A DNA stretch of 64,000 bases. Source: Vibrio sp. HDW18. Its GTDB lineage: Bacteria; Pseudomonadota; Gammaproteobacteria; Enterobacterales; Vibrionaceae. The notes beneath the pieces were generated by a model. The model was not told the origin of the DNA and searched no databases. It saw only the letters and a program-made list of their open reading frames with translations. Position numbers and translations under genes: made by a program. Location of the stretch: contig NZ_CP049913.1 in the NCBI RefSeq assembly GCF_011306175.1, forward strand, positions 62,001 to 126,000. The letters run 5' to 3'. Every line of letters starts with the position of its first letter. Position 1 is the stretch's first letter. Positions 54,583-63,618 of this stretch are shown piece after piece.

Positions 54583-57500
54583 TCAGAGTGTTAAAGGTCG
54601 ACAAGCTTGCTCACTGGGAGCTAGATAAGGCGATAAAATCGGTGCCATTCCTTTCAATACTTGAACTGGCAGGGCTGAAGTAAAAGTAAATTTCTCTGAG
54701 TTACTGCCAGCAACATAAGCGGTTAAAGTACCAAAATGGCGATCGCCAAGATAAAACACAAAGGTTGCGGTACGGTTGCGTGCTTGTGACTGCACCACAT
54801 TGCCAGCCCGATCCACAGTTTGAATTCGGTTATCGCCAGTGCCGGTTTTGCCACCCATCACTACCGGGGTTCCATCGGGCAATTTAAACACCCCTGAAAT
54901 ACGCCGAGCCGTTCCGGTATCCACCACTTGTGACAGTGCGCCACGTAACGTTCTGGCGACTTCGACCGGCAACACACGCACCCCTTGAGTTTCCACTGGT
55001 GAAAATTCGGTTTCAAACGGAGTATCCTGCGCAAAATGTAGATGGTTAATCCGCTGAGTAGGCACTCGTACACCATCGTTTAAAATAATCCCCATCAGCT
55101 CTGATAACGCTGCAGGCCTATCGCCTGAGCTGCCAAGCGCGGTCGCAAGCGACGGCACCAAGTGATCAAACGGATAACCTAAACGTTGCCAACTTTGGTG
55201 AATATCTAAGAAGGCTTCAACTTCGAGCATAGTACGCACTCGACTATCGCGTGCATTACGATGGCGAGTTTTAAATAACCAGCTATACACTTCTTGCCGT
55301 TTATCGCTGCTTGCCGCCACTACATCATTAAACGTTGCTTGCGAATTTTCATTCAAATAGCCAAGCAACCAAAGCTCTAACGGGTGTACCCGGGCAATAT
55401 AGCCTTGATCTGGCAGTGAATATTTATCTCGCCCATATTTGTTATACAGTTTTTCCAACTGTTTATCGGTCAGTTTACTACGTGCTGCGGTCGGTAATGT
55501 CTTATCCATAAACAGGATAAATTCACTGAGTGAAGCTTCCATCAGCAAGTAACGGTGTACCGCAGCTAAGCGATCTGCACTGGGTTTTAGCCCCTCCAAC
55601 AGGGTCACCATTCGCTCATCGACGGTCTTATCTTTATATTTACGCCAGAAGCGCTGTAAATAGATCCGCCCCTCTTTATCGGCAAATTGACGCAGATACT
55701 CTTTACGTCGTGGATCACTATCATCCTTCAATAACTGAGCACGATAGCCTTCACTGTAGAGCGTATAACGCTCGATATCTTTCATCAGACGTACAAAAGG
55801 TAAGTTGATCGACTCGCGCAAGGCATCACGCAAGGTTGGAATTCGATCATTATCTTCTTTACGAAAATTATTGAAGGTGTGAGTACCGCCACCGGTAAAA
55901 AATCGTTCATGAGGACTGGCGGAATATTTTCGATCCAGCGCCGCTTCCAGCATAGTCGAAAGATCTCGTTTTTGGCTGGTTAATAACCACTGTAAAGACC
56001 ATACACTTAATGTGTCCTGAGCATCGACTAACTGACGGCGTAGCTCACTGACCGATAAATCACGATATTTGCTGTGTAATTTGGCCATTATCTCCAGATA
56101 AGTGGTCAAGACACGCAGTTTAGCGGTAGAGCCAAGCTCTAACTTACTGCCTTCGTTCAGATCAAACGGTTGATTGGTATTGTCGGTTTGCACACGAACT
56201 TTAAACCCGTCATCGGTACGCTCAAACAGGGTAAAACTGTAACGTACATCGGCGGTTTTTTCTGCCGCTAGGAGCCGATAACCAATGATGCCCACTTCAT
56301 TGGCAAACCCAGGATTGGCCAATTGTTGCAAGTAGTGGGTGACTGAATTTTGTAATTCAAAATTGAGTGTGGTCGAAGCACGCAGATCCATGCGGTCTAG
56401 ATCATACAGACTGACACCAAACTGACGGCTTAGATGAGTTCGTGCCGCTAACAACCCCTTGTTGGTATTGACTCGAGTCACCACTGGCTGACGTGCAAAA
56501 TCGCGAAATTCTAGCTTAGCGGCTAAGGCAGCATCCAGTAATGGCTGGGAAATCATCTGTTCACGATAAAACAGTCGTAAGTGACGGTTAGTTAACTCTT
56601 GCAAATCGTCACGCCCCTGCATGGCAAGGTAGTAAGAGGGTCGACGGTGAGCAATCATCAGTGCCACTACTTGACGTAGTGCCAAGCCTTGCTCAGCCAG
56701 TTCATTTGAGTGGTTAATTTGTGGATCGAGTAATTGGTTGACACGTTGCGGATCGGCAGCAAACCAAACCCATAAACCATCCCCTAAACCATGCACCTCT
56801 CCATAGCCTGGGGCTGCCGATAAGGGAACCGAGTTCAAATAAGCCCAAACCACTAATTGACGCGCTTCTAGGGTATCGGGGCCTAACCGATAAGCGCGGA
56901 CACTCGCCGATACCATCTGACGAATTTTTTCTTGTGGGCTGTAGGTCAAACCGTCTTGTGAGTGACGATATTTCTCAACTTGGGTCGCAAGTGTACTACC
57001 CCCTGCCGCTTGTGCATCTAAATCCAAGACTTTACCAACTTGGGTCAAGGCCGCTTTAAAAAAGCGTGGCCAATCAACCGCGGGGTTAACCAATGGATTT
57101 TTCTCACTCAGCAAATCGCGGTTTTCAATAAACAGCAAGGACTGCACGACTAAATCAGGGATCGCACTAAACTCGGCATAGTGATGACCTGGATAACGAA
57201 ATTGATAAACCGTTTCTGATCGACAATCGCTCAGGGTTAAACCTGCCTGCACTTTTTCGGTATAAGGCACAAATAAGCCATATTGAGCATAACGTACCAA
57301 TTCATCAGAAAAACGAACTTGCTGCTTAACCTCAAACCCACGGGCGAGTAAGCGCTGTTGAATGGTGGGTAACGCCACATAGCCTAAGCGTTGATCAAAT
57401 GGTCCATAGCTGGGAAAAGTAATTTTATCGCTTACGCCTGGTTCCAATTGATAAGTCATACTAGCCGCGTAGCGACTGATTTCACGGGACTGTATGCTTG

Positions 57501-57636
57501 AGGTTTCCATTTCATGGTATAACGCTGCGCCACCGGCAGTACTGAGGATCAGCAGCGTAAATAGCCAGAATCGTGATTTGGGTTTTGCGCGTCGACGCTT
57601 ATTTAATATGCGCCGAGGAATCGAGTCAGATGCCAC
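54583..57636 (-). CDS. Divergent class A penicillin-binding protein (transglycosylase/transpeptidase)
   Basis: 1017 residues. One N-terminal membrane helix (FWLFTLLILSTAGGAALY), then a GT51-like domain with the catalytic-type glutamate E171 in LLFIENRDLL and GGSTLATQVEKY at 212-223. In the KxxE motif the second catalytic glutamate is replaced by Gln (KIRQ, 237-240), so glycan polymerisation may be lost. The transpeptidase domain keeps STAK in ELGSTAKLRV, SIN in RESINLPFVRLM and KTGTG in VMGGKTGTGDNR. Large inserts make it longer than PBP1a. Monocistronic with its own terminator. Confidence 0.85.
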   Translation of the reverse strand: MASDSIPRRILNKRRRAKPKSRFWLFTLLILSTAGGAALYHEMETSSIQSREISRYAASMTYQLEPGVSDKITFPSYGPFDQRLGYVALPTIQQRLLARGFEVKQQVRFSDELVRYAQYGLFVPYTEKVQAGLTLSDCRSETVYQFRYPGHHYAEFSAIPDLVVQSLLFIENRDLLSEKNPLVNPAVDWPRFFKAALTQVGKVLDLDAQAAGGSTLATQVEKYRHSQDGLTYSPQEKIRQMVSASVRAYRLGPDTLEARQLVVWAYLNSVPLSAAPGYGEVHGLGDGLWVWFAADPQRVNQLLDPQINHSNELAEQGLALRQVVALMIAHRRPSYYLAMQGRDDLQELTNRHLRLFYREQMISQPLLDAALAAKLEFRDFARQPVVTRVNTNKGLLAARTHLSRQFGVSLYDLDRMDLRASTTLNFELQNSVTHYLQQLANPGFANEVGIIGYRLLAAEKTADVRYSFTLFERTDDGFKVRVQTDNTNQPFDLNEGSKLELGSTAKLRVLTTYLEIMAKLHSKYRDLSVSELRRQLVDAQDTLSVWSLQWLLTSQKRDLSTMLEAALDRKYSASPHERFFTGGGTHTFNNFRKEDNDRIPTLRDALRESINLPFVRLMKDIERYTLYSEGYRAQLLKDDSDPRRKEYLRQFADKEGRIYLQRFWRKYKDKTVDERMVTLLEGLKPSADRLAAVHRYLLMEASLSEFILFMDKTLPTAARSKLTDKQLEKLYNKYGRDKYSLPDQGYIARVHPLELWLLGYLNENSQATFNDVVAASSDKRQEVYSWLFKTRHRNARDSRVRTMLEVEAFLDIHQSWQRLGYPFDHLVPSLATALGSSGDRPAALSELMGIILNDGVRVPTQRINHLHFAQDTPFETEFSPVETQGVRVLPVEVARTLRGALSQVVDTGTARRISGVFKLPDGTPVVMGGKTGTGDNRIQTVDRAGNVVQSQARNRTATFVFYLGDRHFGTLTAYVAGSNSEKFTFTSALPVQVLKGMAPILSPYLAPSEQACRPLTL

Positions 57637-57955
57637 TTAAATTAAATCCATTTAATCACTGAGAATGCCACTACAAAGAAAAGTCATTGATAGTGAATCA
57701 CGTCAAGGTGTAGGAAGGTGACTGAATTTGACTAACAGCCTATTGGCTTACCGAATCAAAATTGTCCCTACCATTTGCTGAAAACAATACCGTTAACAAT
57801 CATCGGTATTTTCAAGACTCGCTACCCTGTATATAACTTAACTATCATTACATGACGATCATGATGTTAACAGATTTTAACAAGGAAAATATCTTTTCCA
57901 GTACGATTTTGTCACATTTTAGATAACAACCATGTAGTTATTGTGTTTTACATCG
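57637..57955. other. Intergenic region upstream of the penicillin-binding protein gene
   Basis: 319 AT-rich bases. It contains a small hairpin TACCG...CGGTA (57789-57809). No gene, repeat or terminator that I can support; the promoter of the penicillin-binding protein gene must be here. Confidence 0.4.
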
Positions 57956-57990
57956 TAAAATGCCCAACGCTATCCCTTTCGTTGAGCATT
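57956..57990 (-). terminator. Terminator of the response-regulator operon
   Basis: On the minus strand AATGCTCAACG can pair with CGTTGGGCATT around a ten-base loop (one mismatch), followed by TTTA. It lies just after the response-regulator stop. Confidence 0.7.
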
Positions 57991-57994
57991 AAAC

Positions 57995-58471
57995 TTAGCC
58001 ATGCAATCGCGACAGTACCACGGCTGAATCAAGCTCAGGTTGCCACTCGGTATAATCTAATCGCTGATCAAACACATAATGAGTCACTAAACTACGTACA
58101 CTCGCCGCTAACGTTTGTGCATGCCACGGCTTTTCAAAATAGTGGTGGATACCCGCCGTATTAATCGCATTAATCGTATCACTGTGTGTCGCTTGCCCAG
58201 TCAGTAGCACTTTTTTCGTGTGTGCAAAGCGCGGATCGGCGCTAATTTCACTCAATAGTTCTACCCCACTTTTGCCCGGCATAACGTGATCGGAAATCAC
58301 CACAGCAATTTTTTCACCTTGCGCATCAAGATCATCGATTAACGCCAAAGCTTCTGCGGCCGATTCACAATCTTCAATATTCAACCAACGGCTCAACGGC
58401 TCTAAATCTTGTAACACCGCACTCAGTACTTCGCGTTGATCATCGACGCAAATAATATTCAGCTTATCCAT
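57995..58471 (-). CDS. Response regulator, receiver domain
   Basis: 158 residues from the ATG at 58471. Receiver fold with acidic pocket (ICVDDQREVL), phosphorylated aspartate D61 in VVISDHVMPG, T91 in LLTGQATHSD and K114 in FEKPWHAQTL. No output domain follows beyond about 40 extra residues, so it acts by protein contact or as an intermediate. The start overlaps the kinase gene by eight bases. Cognate partner is the upstream histidine kinase. Confidence 0.9.
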   Translation of the reverse strand: MDKLNIICVDDQREVLSAVLQDLEPLSRWLNIEDCESAAEALALIDDLDAQGEKIAVVISDHVMPGKSGVELLSEISADPRFAHTKKVLLTGQATHSDTINAINTAGIHHYFEKPWHAQTLAASVRSLVTHYVFDQRLDYTEWQPELDSAVVLSRLHG

Positions 58472-59789
58472 GGTATCCCTCAATTGGTAATTTGATCCTA
58501 AAAATGGTTTGCTCATGATCGCTTTTCACCGCCACCGTACCGCCATAGCTGGAGACGATGCGTTTCACAATCGCCAACCCAAGCCCTAATCCAAAAGATA
58601 AGCCCTCTTTCTTGGTGGTAAAACTCGGCTCAAATATTTTTCGGCGGGTCGCCTCATCAATTTCCGGACCATTGTTGGTCACGGTGATGTACAACTTATG
58701 GCGACTACAATGAGTTTGAATATCAATGTTGGGATCACACGTTTGGGCCATCGCATCACACGCATTTTTGATTAAATTGATCCACACTTGCACCCATTCC
58801 GTCGGCGAACCTTTGATGAGCGGTAATCTTCCCGGCCGTATACGTACTGAAACGCGCCGTAAATCACTTTGCAGCAAAGCCAAGGCACGATTAATTGTGC
58901 TGTTTAAATCTACGTCTTCATCTAAACGAATATCGGTACGTCCGAGCTGCTTAATCGATTGGACAATCCCTACTGAATGTTTAGCTGCCAATCTTAAATC
59001 ATGCAAATCTCGCCCCATCTGCCAATAACGAATCGCCAAATGCGGATTTTTCAGCCAATGTGCAGAGAGTTGATTGGCGGGAACCGCCCTAGCTAATTCA
59101 CGTGCAGTCGTTTTAGGTAATTGATATTGCTGCTCTAACTGTGCACCACGTTCGCGCGCTTCGCTCGATGAGACTTTTTGCCCATACAACAAGCCAAAAT
59201 CAAAAAATTGGCTGGCTTCTGGGTGCACTTGTTGCAACAGCTCCATAAATAACGTTTCTAAACGTTCGGTTTTACTGCTGACCACGCCGATCGCGTTATT
59301 TAGCTCATGGGCAATACCCGCGGCAAGTTGTCCTAATGTGGTCATCTGCTCTGCGGAATGCAATCGTTCTAGCGCCCGCTCTTTGGCTAACGCCTCTTGA
59401 GTGGCTCGCCGCTGACGCTGAGATAATTCAGCCACAATCACTGGCATAAACTGACTGCTCAGCGAACCGTATTTGTCGATTTCTTGCACTGGGGTATCGC
59501 GATCAATCCATGCCAGCTCAACTTCACTATCGGCAATCACCGTCGAAGAGGCCGTCCATGAACCAGAGAAGAAACTATGCACCCCAATAAATGCACCGCT
59601 AGTGGCAGAAAATACCTTGGTGCGCCGTTCACCTTTTTCCGCAAAGTAGCCTGCCACATGACCGCTGCGTAAATAGTACAGTCGATCGTTATAGCCATTC
59701 TGAGCCAGCAAAATGGAGCCCGCAGGCAAGCGAATGCAACGCTCTGGATGATTAAAATAACGGGTAATAACCGCGCTAAGATTGGCCAT
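58464..59789 (-). CDS. Soluble histidine kinase with N-terminal cyclic-nucleotide-binding-like domain
   Basis: 441 residues, no membrane helix. Residues 15-100 look like a cyclic-nucleotide-binding/CRP-type sensor (RLPAGSILLAQNGYNDRLYY, then LRSGHVAGYFA). The phosphoacceptor histidine H161 is in AAGIAHELNNAIG. The ATPase end has NLIKNACDAMAQ, TNNGPEIDEATRRKIFEPSF and the G boxes GLGLGLAIVKRIVSSYGG. It would sense a soluble ligand or redox state in the cytoplasm and phosphorylate the neighbouring response regulator. It lies nine bases after the DASS transporter gene. Confidence 0.9.
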   Translation of the reverse strand: MANLSAVITRYFNHPERCIRLPAGSILLAQNGYNDRLYYLRSGHVAGYFAEKGERRTKVFSATSGAFIGVHSFFSGSWTASSTVIADSEVELAWIDRDTPVQEIDKYGSLSSQFMPVIVAELSQRQRRATQEALAKERALERLHSAEQMTTLGQLAAGIAHELNNAIGVVSSKTERLETLFMELLQQVHPEASQFFDFGLLYGQKVSSSEARERGAQLEQQYQLPKTTARELARAVPANQLSAHWLKNPHLAIRYWQMGRDLHDLRLAAKHSVGIVQSIKQLGRTDIRLDEDVDLNSTINRALALLQSDLRRVSVRIRPGRLPLIKGSPTEWVQVWINLIKNACDAMAQTCDPNIDIQTHCSRHKLYITVTNNGPEIDEATRRKIFEPSFTTKKEGLSFGLGLGLAIVKRIVSSYGGTVAVKSDHEQTIFRIKLPIEGYHG

Positions 59790-59798
59790 TCGCTTTCC

Positions 59799-61220
59799 TT
59801 AATGGCCGACCATATTCAGGATCCACACCATCACAAAACTCATCAACACCCCGATCACACCTAAAATAACCCCCACTTTTGCCATTTGCTGACTTTGCAC
59901 ATTACCAGTGGCATGGGCCAGGGCATTAGGTGGGGTACTGATCGGCAATGACATTCCCAGCGATGCCGCAAAGGTGACCACCAAAATCAAGGTCACTTCC
60001 CCACCTAACGGCGTGAGTGAGGTCATTGAGGCGCCTAATGCCGCCATAATTGGCATCAATAAGTTCGCGGTAGCAGTATGGGACATAAAATTAGCCATTA
60101 ATAAACAGAGTAGCGATGCGGCCAAAATCACGATGTAAGGCGAATAGTGATCAAATGGAATACTTTGTACGACCAACTCAGCCAGTCCGGTTTTATCGAG
60201 TGCTAACCCTAATGCGATACCACCAGAAACCAACCACAGCACATCCCAAGAGATCATTTTCAAATCTTCTTTACCGATGATCCCAGTGACCGAAAAGACC
60301 GCGACTGGAATTAATGCCACCGAGTAAGAATTCATGCCATGCAGTGAGCCCAGCATCCACAAAATAATCGTCGCCGTAAACGTGATGTAGACAATAATGG
60401 CTTTCGGAGTTTTCAAAAACTTGCCTTTGATGGTCAACTCAATGGTTTTCTGCTCAGCTCGGTACAACGCATCCAGCAAAAACCAAGCTATCGCCATTAA
60501 AATCACCACAAAAGGAATACCAAATGCCATCCATTCCGCAAAGGTAATTAAGTTATCTCCAACCAAGTATTTTAAGGCGATGGCATTGGGTGGAGTGCCG
60601 ATCGGAGTACCAATCCCACCGATATTAGCCGCGACCGGAATACACAGTGCAAAAGCGACTCGGCCGGGATCTTTGGGACCAAATAGCGCAATCACTGGCG
60701 TTAAAATCGACAGCATCATTGCCGTCGTAGCGGTATTGGACATAAACATCGAAAACACCGCCGTGATCAACATTAACCCTAACATCACATATTTAGGATT
60801 ATGGCCAAACGGCTTGAGCAATACGCGAGCTAAGTTGACATCCAAACGGTATTTGGTTGCCGCCATTGCCAAGAAAAAACCACCTAAAAACAGCATGATG
60901 ATTGGATTAGCGAACGTCGCCATAATTTCCGTCGATGTAAGTAACACACCAAATTCGGGCATACCTTCATCAAGCCGAAACAGAATCAAGCCTTTATCCG
61001 ATAACATCAGCACTTCGAGCACAATGATCACCACCGAAGTAGAGTAAATCGGGATCGGCTCAAATACCCACAACAGTGCCGCTAATAAGAAAATCGCGAT
61101 GACCCGCTGTTGAATTACCGTTAATCCATCAAACGGAAACGCCGTGGTTGGCAGCATCAGCACCAGTAATGGGATCAGCAACGGAATAATATATTTAAGA
61201 TAAGGGCGTATCATGTTCAC
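59799..61220 (-). CDS. DASS (SLC13) family sodium/anion symporter
   Basis: 473-residue inner-membrane transporter for di- or tricarboxylates or sulfate. The first conserved SNT motif is at residues 161-163 (FMSNTATTAMM); the second, usually also SNT, reads SHT at 380-382 (FMSHTATANLL). GTPIGTPPNAIALKYL and SLPISTPPNALAHATG are the paired binding-site loops. About 11-12 hydrophobic segments. It is first in an operon with a histidine kinase and a response regulator, so its substrate may be what that two-component system reports on. Confidence 0.9.
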   Translation of the reverse strand: MNMIRPYLKYIIPLLIPLLVLMLPTTAFPFDGLTVIQQRVIAIFLLAALLWVFEPIPIYSTSVVIIVLEVLMLSDKGLILFRLDEGMPEFGVLLTSTEIMATFANPIIMLFLGGFFLAMAATKYRLDVNLARVLLKPFGHNPKYVMLGLMLITAVFSMFMSNTATTAMMLSILTPVIALFGPKDPGRVAFALCIPVAANIGGIGTPIGTPPNAIALKYLVGDNLITFAEWMAFGIPFVVILMAIAWFLLDALYRAEQKTIELTIKGKFLKTPKAIIVYITFTATIILWMLGSLHGMNSYSVALIPVAVFSVTGIIGKEDLKMISWDVLWLVSGGIALGLALDKTGLAELVVQSIPFDHYSPYIVILAASLLCLLMANFMSHTATANLLMPIMAALGASMTSLTPLGGEVTLILVVTFAASLGMSLPISTPPNALAHATGNVQSQQMAKVGVILGVIGVLMSFVMVWILNMVGH

Positions 61221-61509
61221 TCTTCCTGAGATTTGATTGGATATTGACGAATAGAAGGCACGCGTTCACAGCGGCAAAGGTCATTATTGATAGGTGAAAA
61301 AGAAATGTTTGGTGTTAGATCAATGATTAAAGTTTCTAAGCTGAGCAATACCTAAAAGTGAGCTTCAGTTAACAAAATCACTCTGTATTAAAAAGCGGCC
61401 ATTTCAGCTCGTGAGCAGCAATCGGCATGCAACGCTTGCGAGTGGCTATCTCCTATCCTTTTTTTACGGCATAATCAGCGCGCACTTTCTGCTGAGTTTT
61501 TCACTATTT

Positions 61510-62397
61510 ATGCCAACGATAAAATCCCCACTGTTGATCGCGATGCTGAGCTTGTTTGCCGCCATGATCACCATTCAATCTGGCGCCTCGATTGCCAAAC
61601 AGTTATTTCCACTGGTCGGCCCTGGGGGCACAGTGGCGCTACGGATTAGTTTATCCGCTTTAATTTTACTGCTGATTTTCCGCCCTTGGCGCGCACGCTT
61701 AAGCTTACCACAGTGGCGATCAATGCTGATTTACGGTGCCAGTTTAGGTGGGATGCAACTGAGCTTTTATTTCGCGATTGAGCGTATTCCACTCGGGATT
61801 GGGGTCGCTTTAGAGTTTTCGGGGCCATTACTGCTTGCCCTGCTCTCTTCAAAACGTAAAAAAGATCTGATTTGGGTCGCCTGTGCCATTCTCGGGATTG
61901 TCTGTTTACTGCCTGATATGAATGGGGTTGACGCATTAGATCCGATTGGCGTACTGCTGGCATTGACCGCAGGAACTTGCTGGGCAGGCTATATTTGGTT
62001 TGGGCAACGTGCTGGTAGCGTCGCTTCCGGTGGAGTAACAGTTGCGATTGGCATGCTCGTAGCGGCAGTGATCTATCTGCCGATTGCCACCCAGCTCGCC
62101 ACGGCATCGATTTTTAACTGGTCAATTCTACCGATGGCACTGTTAGTTGCCGTAATGTCGAGCGCAGTGCCCTACAGTTTAGAAATGATCGCACTCAGTC
62201 GCCTGTCAACTCAGCACTTCAGTGTGTTAATGAGCTTAGAGCCGGCGATTGCCGCGATCGCAGGGCTAGCCATTTTAGGTGAAAGCTTGCAATGGAGTCA
62301 GTGGTTGGCGATTTTTATGATCATCACCGCATCGATGGGCTCGACGCTTTCGGCAGCGACTAACGCAAAGGCGGCAGCCAACCTCAATCAGCACTAA
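61510..62397 (+). CDS. rhtA: Threonine/homoserine exporter RhtA (EamA/DMT family)
   Basis: 295 residues from the ATG at 61510, exactly the length of E. coli RhtA; the open frame extends to 61411 with no support. Ten membrane helices. Matching blocks include MITIQSGASIAKQLFPLVG, GVALEFSGPLLLALLSS and SSAVPYSLEMIALSRL. It would export threonine, homoserine or related amino acids. Divergent from the DASS gene; about 290 bases lie between the two starts, with no clear regulatory motif. Confidence 0.88.
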   Translation: MPTIKSPLLIAMLSLFAAMITIQSGASIAKQLFPLVGPGGTVALRISLSALILLLIFRPWRARLSLPQWRSMLIYGASLGGMQLSFYFAIERIPLGIGVALEFSGPLLLALLSSKRKKDLIWVACAILGIVCLLPDMNGVDALDPIGVLLALTAGTCWAGYIWFGQRAGSVASGGVTVAIGMLVAAVIYLPIATQLATASIFNWSILPMALLVAVMSSAVPYSLEMIALSRLSTQHFSVLMSLEPAIAAIAGLAILGESLQWSQWLAIFMIITASMGSTLSAATNAKAAANLNQH

Positions 62398-62440
62398 CAC
62401 GAGCTGATGGTACACAGATTACCGATACGTTTTTACAACG

Positions 62441-62467
62441 AAAAATCCGGCCTAAGCCGGATTTTTT
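62441..62467. terminator. Bidirectional terminator of rhtA and the DUF2947 gene
   Basis: AATCCGGC pairs with GCCGGATT across CTAA, with an A run before and a T run after. Confidence 0.92.
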
Positions 62468-62939
62468 ATGGGCGCAGTCCGAATTTCGCTTTCCCTTCAC
62501 TGCTAAACCACAGAACTTCTTTACGGCGACGACCAAGCAACAGTGGACCATCATCATAAAATAAAAAGTTTTTCCAATGGCGTTTAAATACCGACCATTT
62601 GGTCTCGACTATGTTGTATTTTTCGTAGCAGAAATACACCGTGACATCATCTTGCCAAGCGAGATGTTCTGCGAGCGCCTGTGGTAACTGTGGCTCATCA
62701 CTTTCCCACTCTGCCATCCAACTGGTTTCACCACTCCAACACTCCGCTTTACGCGGCCAATCTTGTGAACTAAAACGCTCTGCATCAGGACTCATCTCAC
62801 TGATGTTTTCTTTCCAAAACTGCGCGGCACGCAGTGGCTCCATCGGCTTGAGCTGCGCAAGATCTTCCGCAGGCAGCGGCATCGAGGCATGAGTAAAAAT
62901 CCATTTTCTTTGGTACTGTTCCAAAGGCAAATAAGACAT
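62466..62939 (-). CDS. DUF2947 family protein
   Basis: 157 residues rich in Trp and charged residues (WPRKAECWSGETSWMAEWES, VFKRHWKNFLFYDDGPLLLG). It fits the DUF2947 family, known mainly from vibrios and relatives; function unknown. No signal peptide or membrane helix. It lies 70 bases downstream of rimJ on the same strand. The stop is inside the shared terminator region with rhtA. Confidence 0.78.
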   Translation of the reverse strand: MSYLPLEQYQRKWIFTHASMPLPAEDLAQLKPMEPLRAAQFWKENISEMSPDAERFSSQDWPRKAECWSGETSWMAEWESDEPQLPQALAEHLAWQDDVTVYFCYEKYNIVETKWSVFKRHWKNFLFYDDGPLLLGRRRKEVLWFSSEGKAKFGLRP

Positions 62940-63009
62940 TGAATTTCCTTAAATATTCAGCAAGCCACGCTGGCTTACTGGTCAATAATTGGTGAGAAAG
63001 ATAAGCCGA

Positions 63010-63618
63010 TTATGCTTGCCAATTAGGGTTGATCAGTGACATCAGATTATGATCTTGCCACTGGCCGTTAATCAGTAAGTAATCTTTAGCGTGCCCTTCT
63101 GGCATAAAACCCACTCGTTGTAACACCTGTTCACTGCGCTGATTGTGTGGCATATACGCGGCCATTATGCGGTGTAAATTATGTTGTTCAAACATCGCTT
63201 GGCAAGCCATGCTTAATGCGCGCGTCATAATGCCTTTACCTTGCGCATCATACGCTAATGAGTAACCCACATGGCAGGCGTGGAATGGAAAGCGGATCAG
63301 GTTATTAAATGAGATAGTGCCTAGCATCACATCACGCTTGGCATCAAAAATCAGCAGATAGTAAGCCAGTTTCATTTTATGCAATTCATGCAGTTTCAGC
63401 AGACGCTGTAACCAACCGGCAACCGTAAAAAATTCAGGGTCACGCTGTGGCTCCCACTTCATTAAGTGCAGGCGATTAGCCACAAAATAGTCGCATACTC
63501 GTCTCGCATCGGCAATCTGCGCGCAGCGCACAACGATTTCGCCATCGGTTTGGTAAAAATCCGCGTCTAGCGGATAACCGCTAGCGTCAGTTTGATCGCG
63601 AGTACTGGTGTGGTTCAT
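63010..63618 (-). CDS. rimJ: Ribosomal-protein S5 alanine N-acetyltransferase RimJ
   Basis: 202 residues. RimJ/RimL type GNAT: VCDYFVANRLHLMKWEPQRD, GTISFNNLIRFPFHACHVGY, the acetyl-CoA loop DAQGKGIMTRALSMACQAM and MAAYMPHNQRSEQVLQRVGF, AKDYLLINGQWQDH match E. coli RimJ (194 residues) closely. It acetylates the N-terminus of ribosomal protein S5. The start overlaps the tyrR stop by one base (TGATG), so the two genes are probably coupled. Confidence 0.88.
   Translation of the reverse strand: MNHTSTRDQTDASGYPLDADFYQTDGEIVVRCAQIADARRVCDYFVANRLHLMKWEPQRDPEFFTVAGWLQRLLKLHELHKMKLAYYLLIFDAKRDVMLGTISFNNLIRFPFHACHVGYSLAYDAQGKGIMTRALSMACQAMFEQHNLHRIMAAYMPHNQRSEQVLQRVGFMPEGHAKDYLLINGQWQDHNLMSLINPNWQA

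Noticed and set aside
60397..61047. 216-codon open frame antisense to the DASS transporter gene
   Set aside because: It is the reverse reading of a well-supported membrane protein gene and has no start signal or motif.
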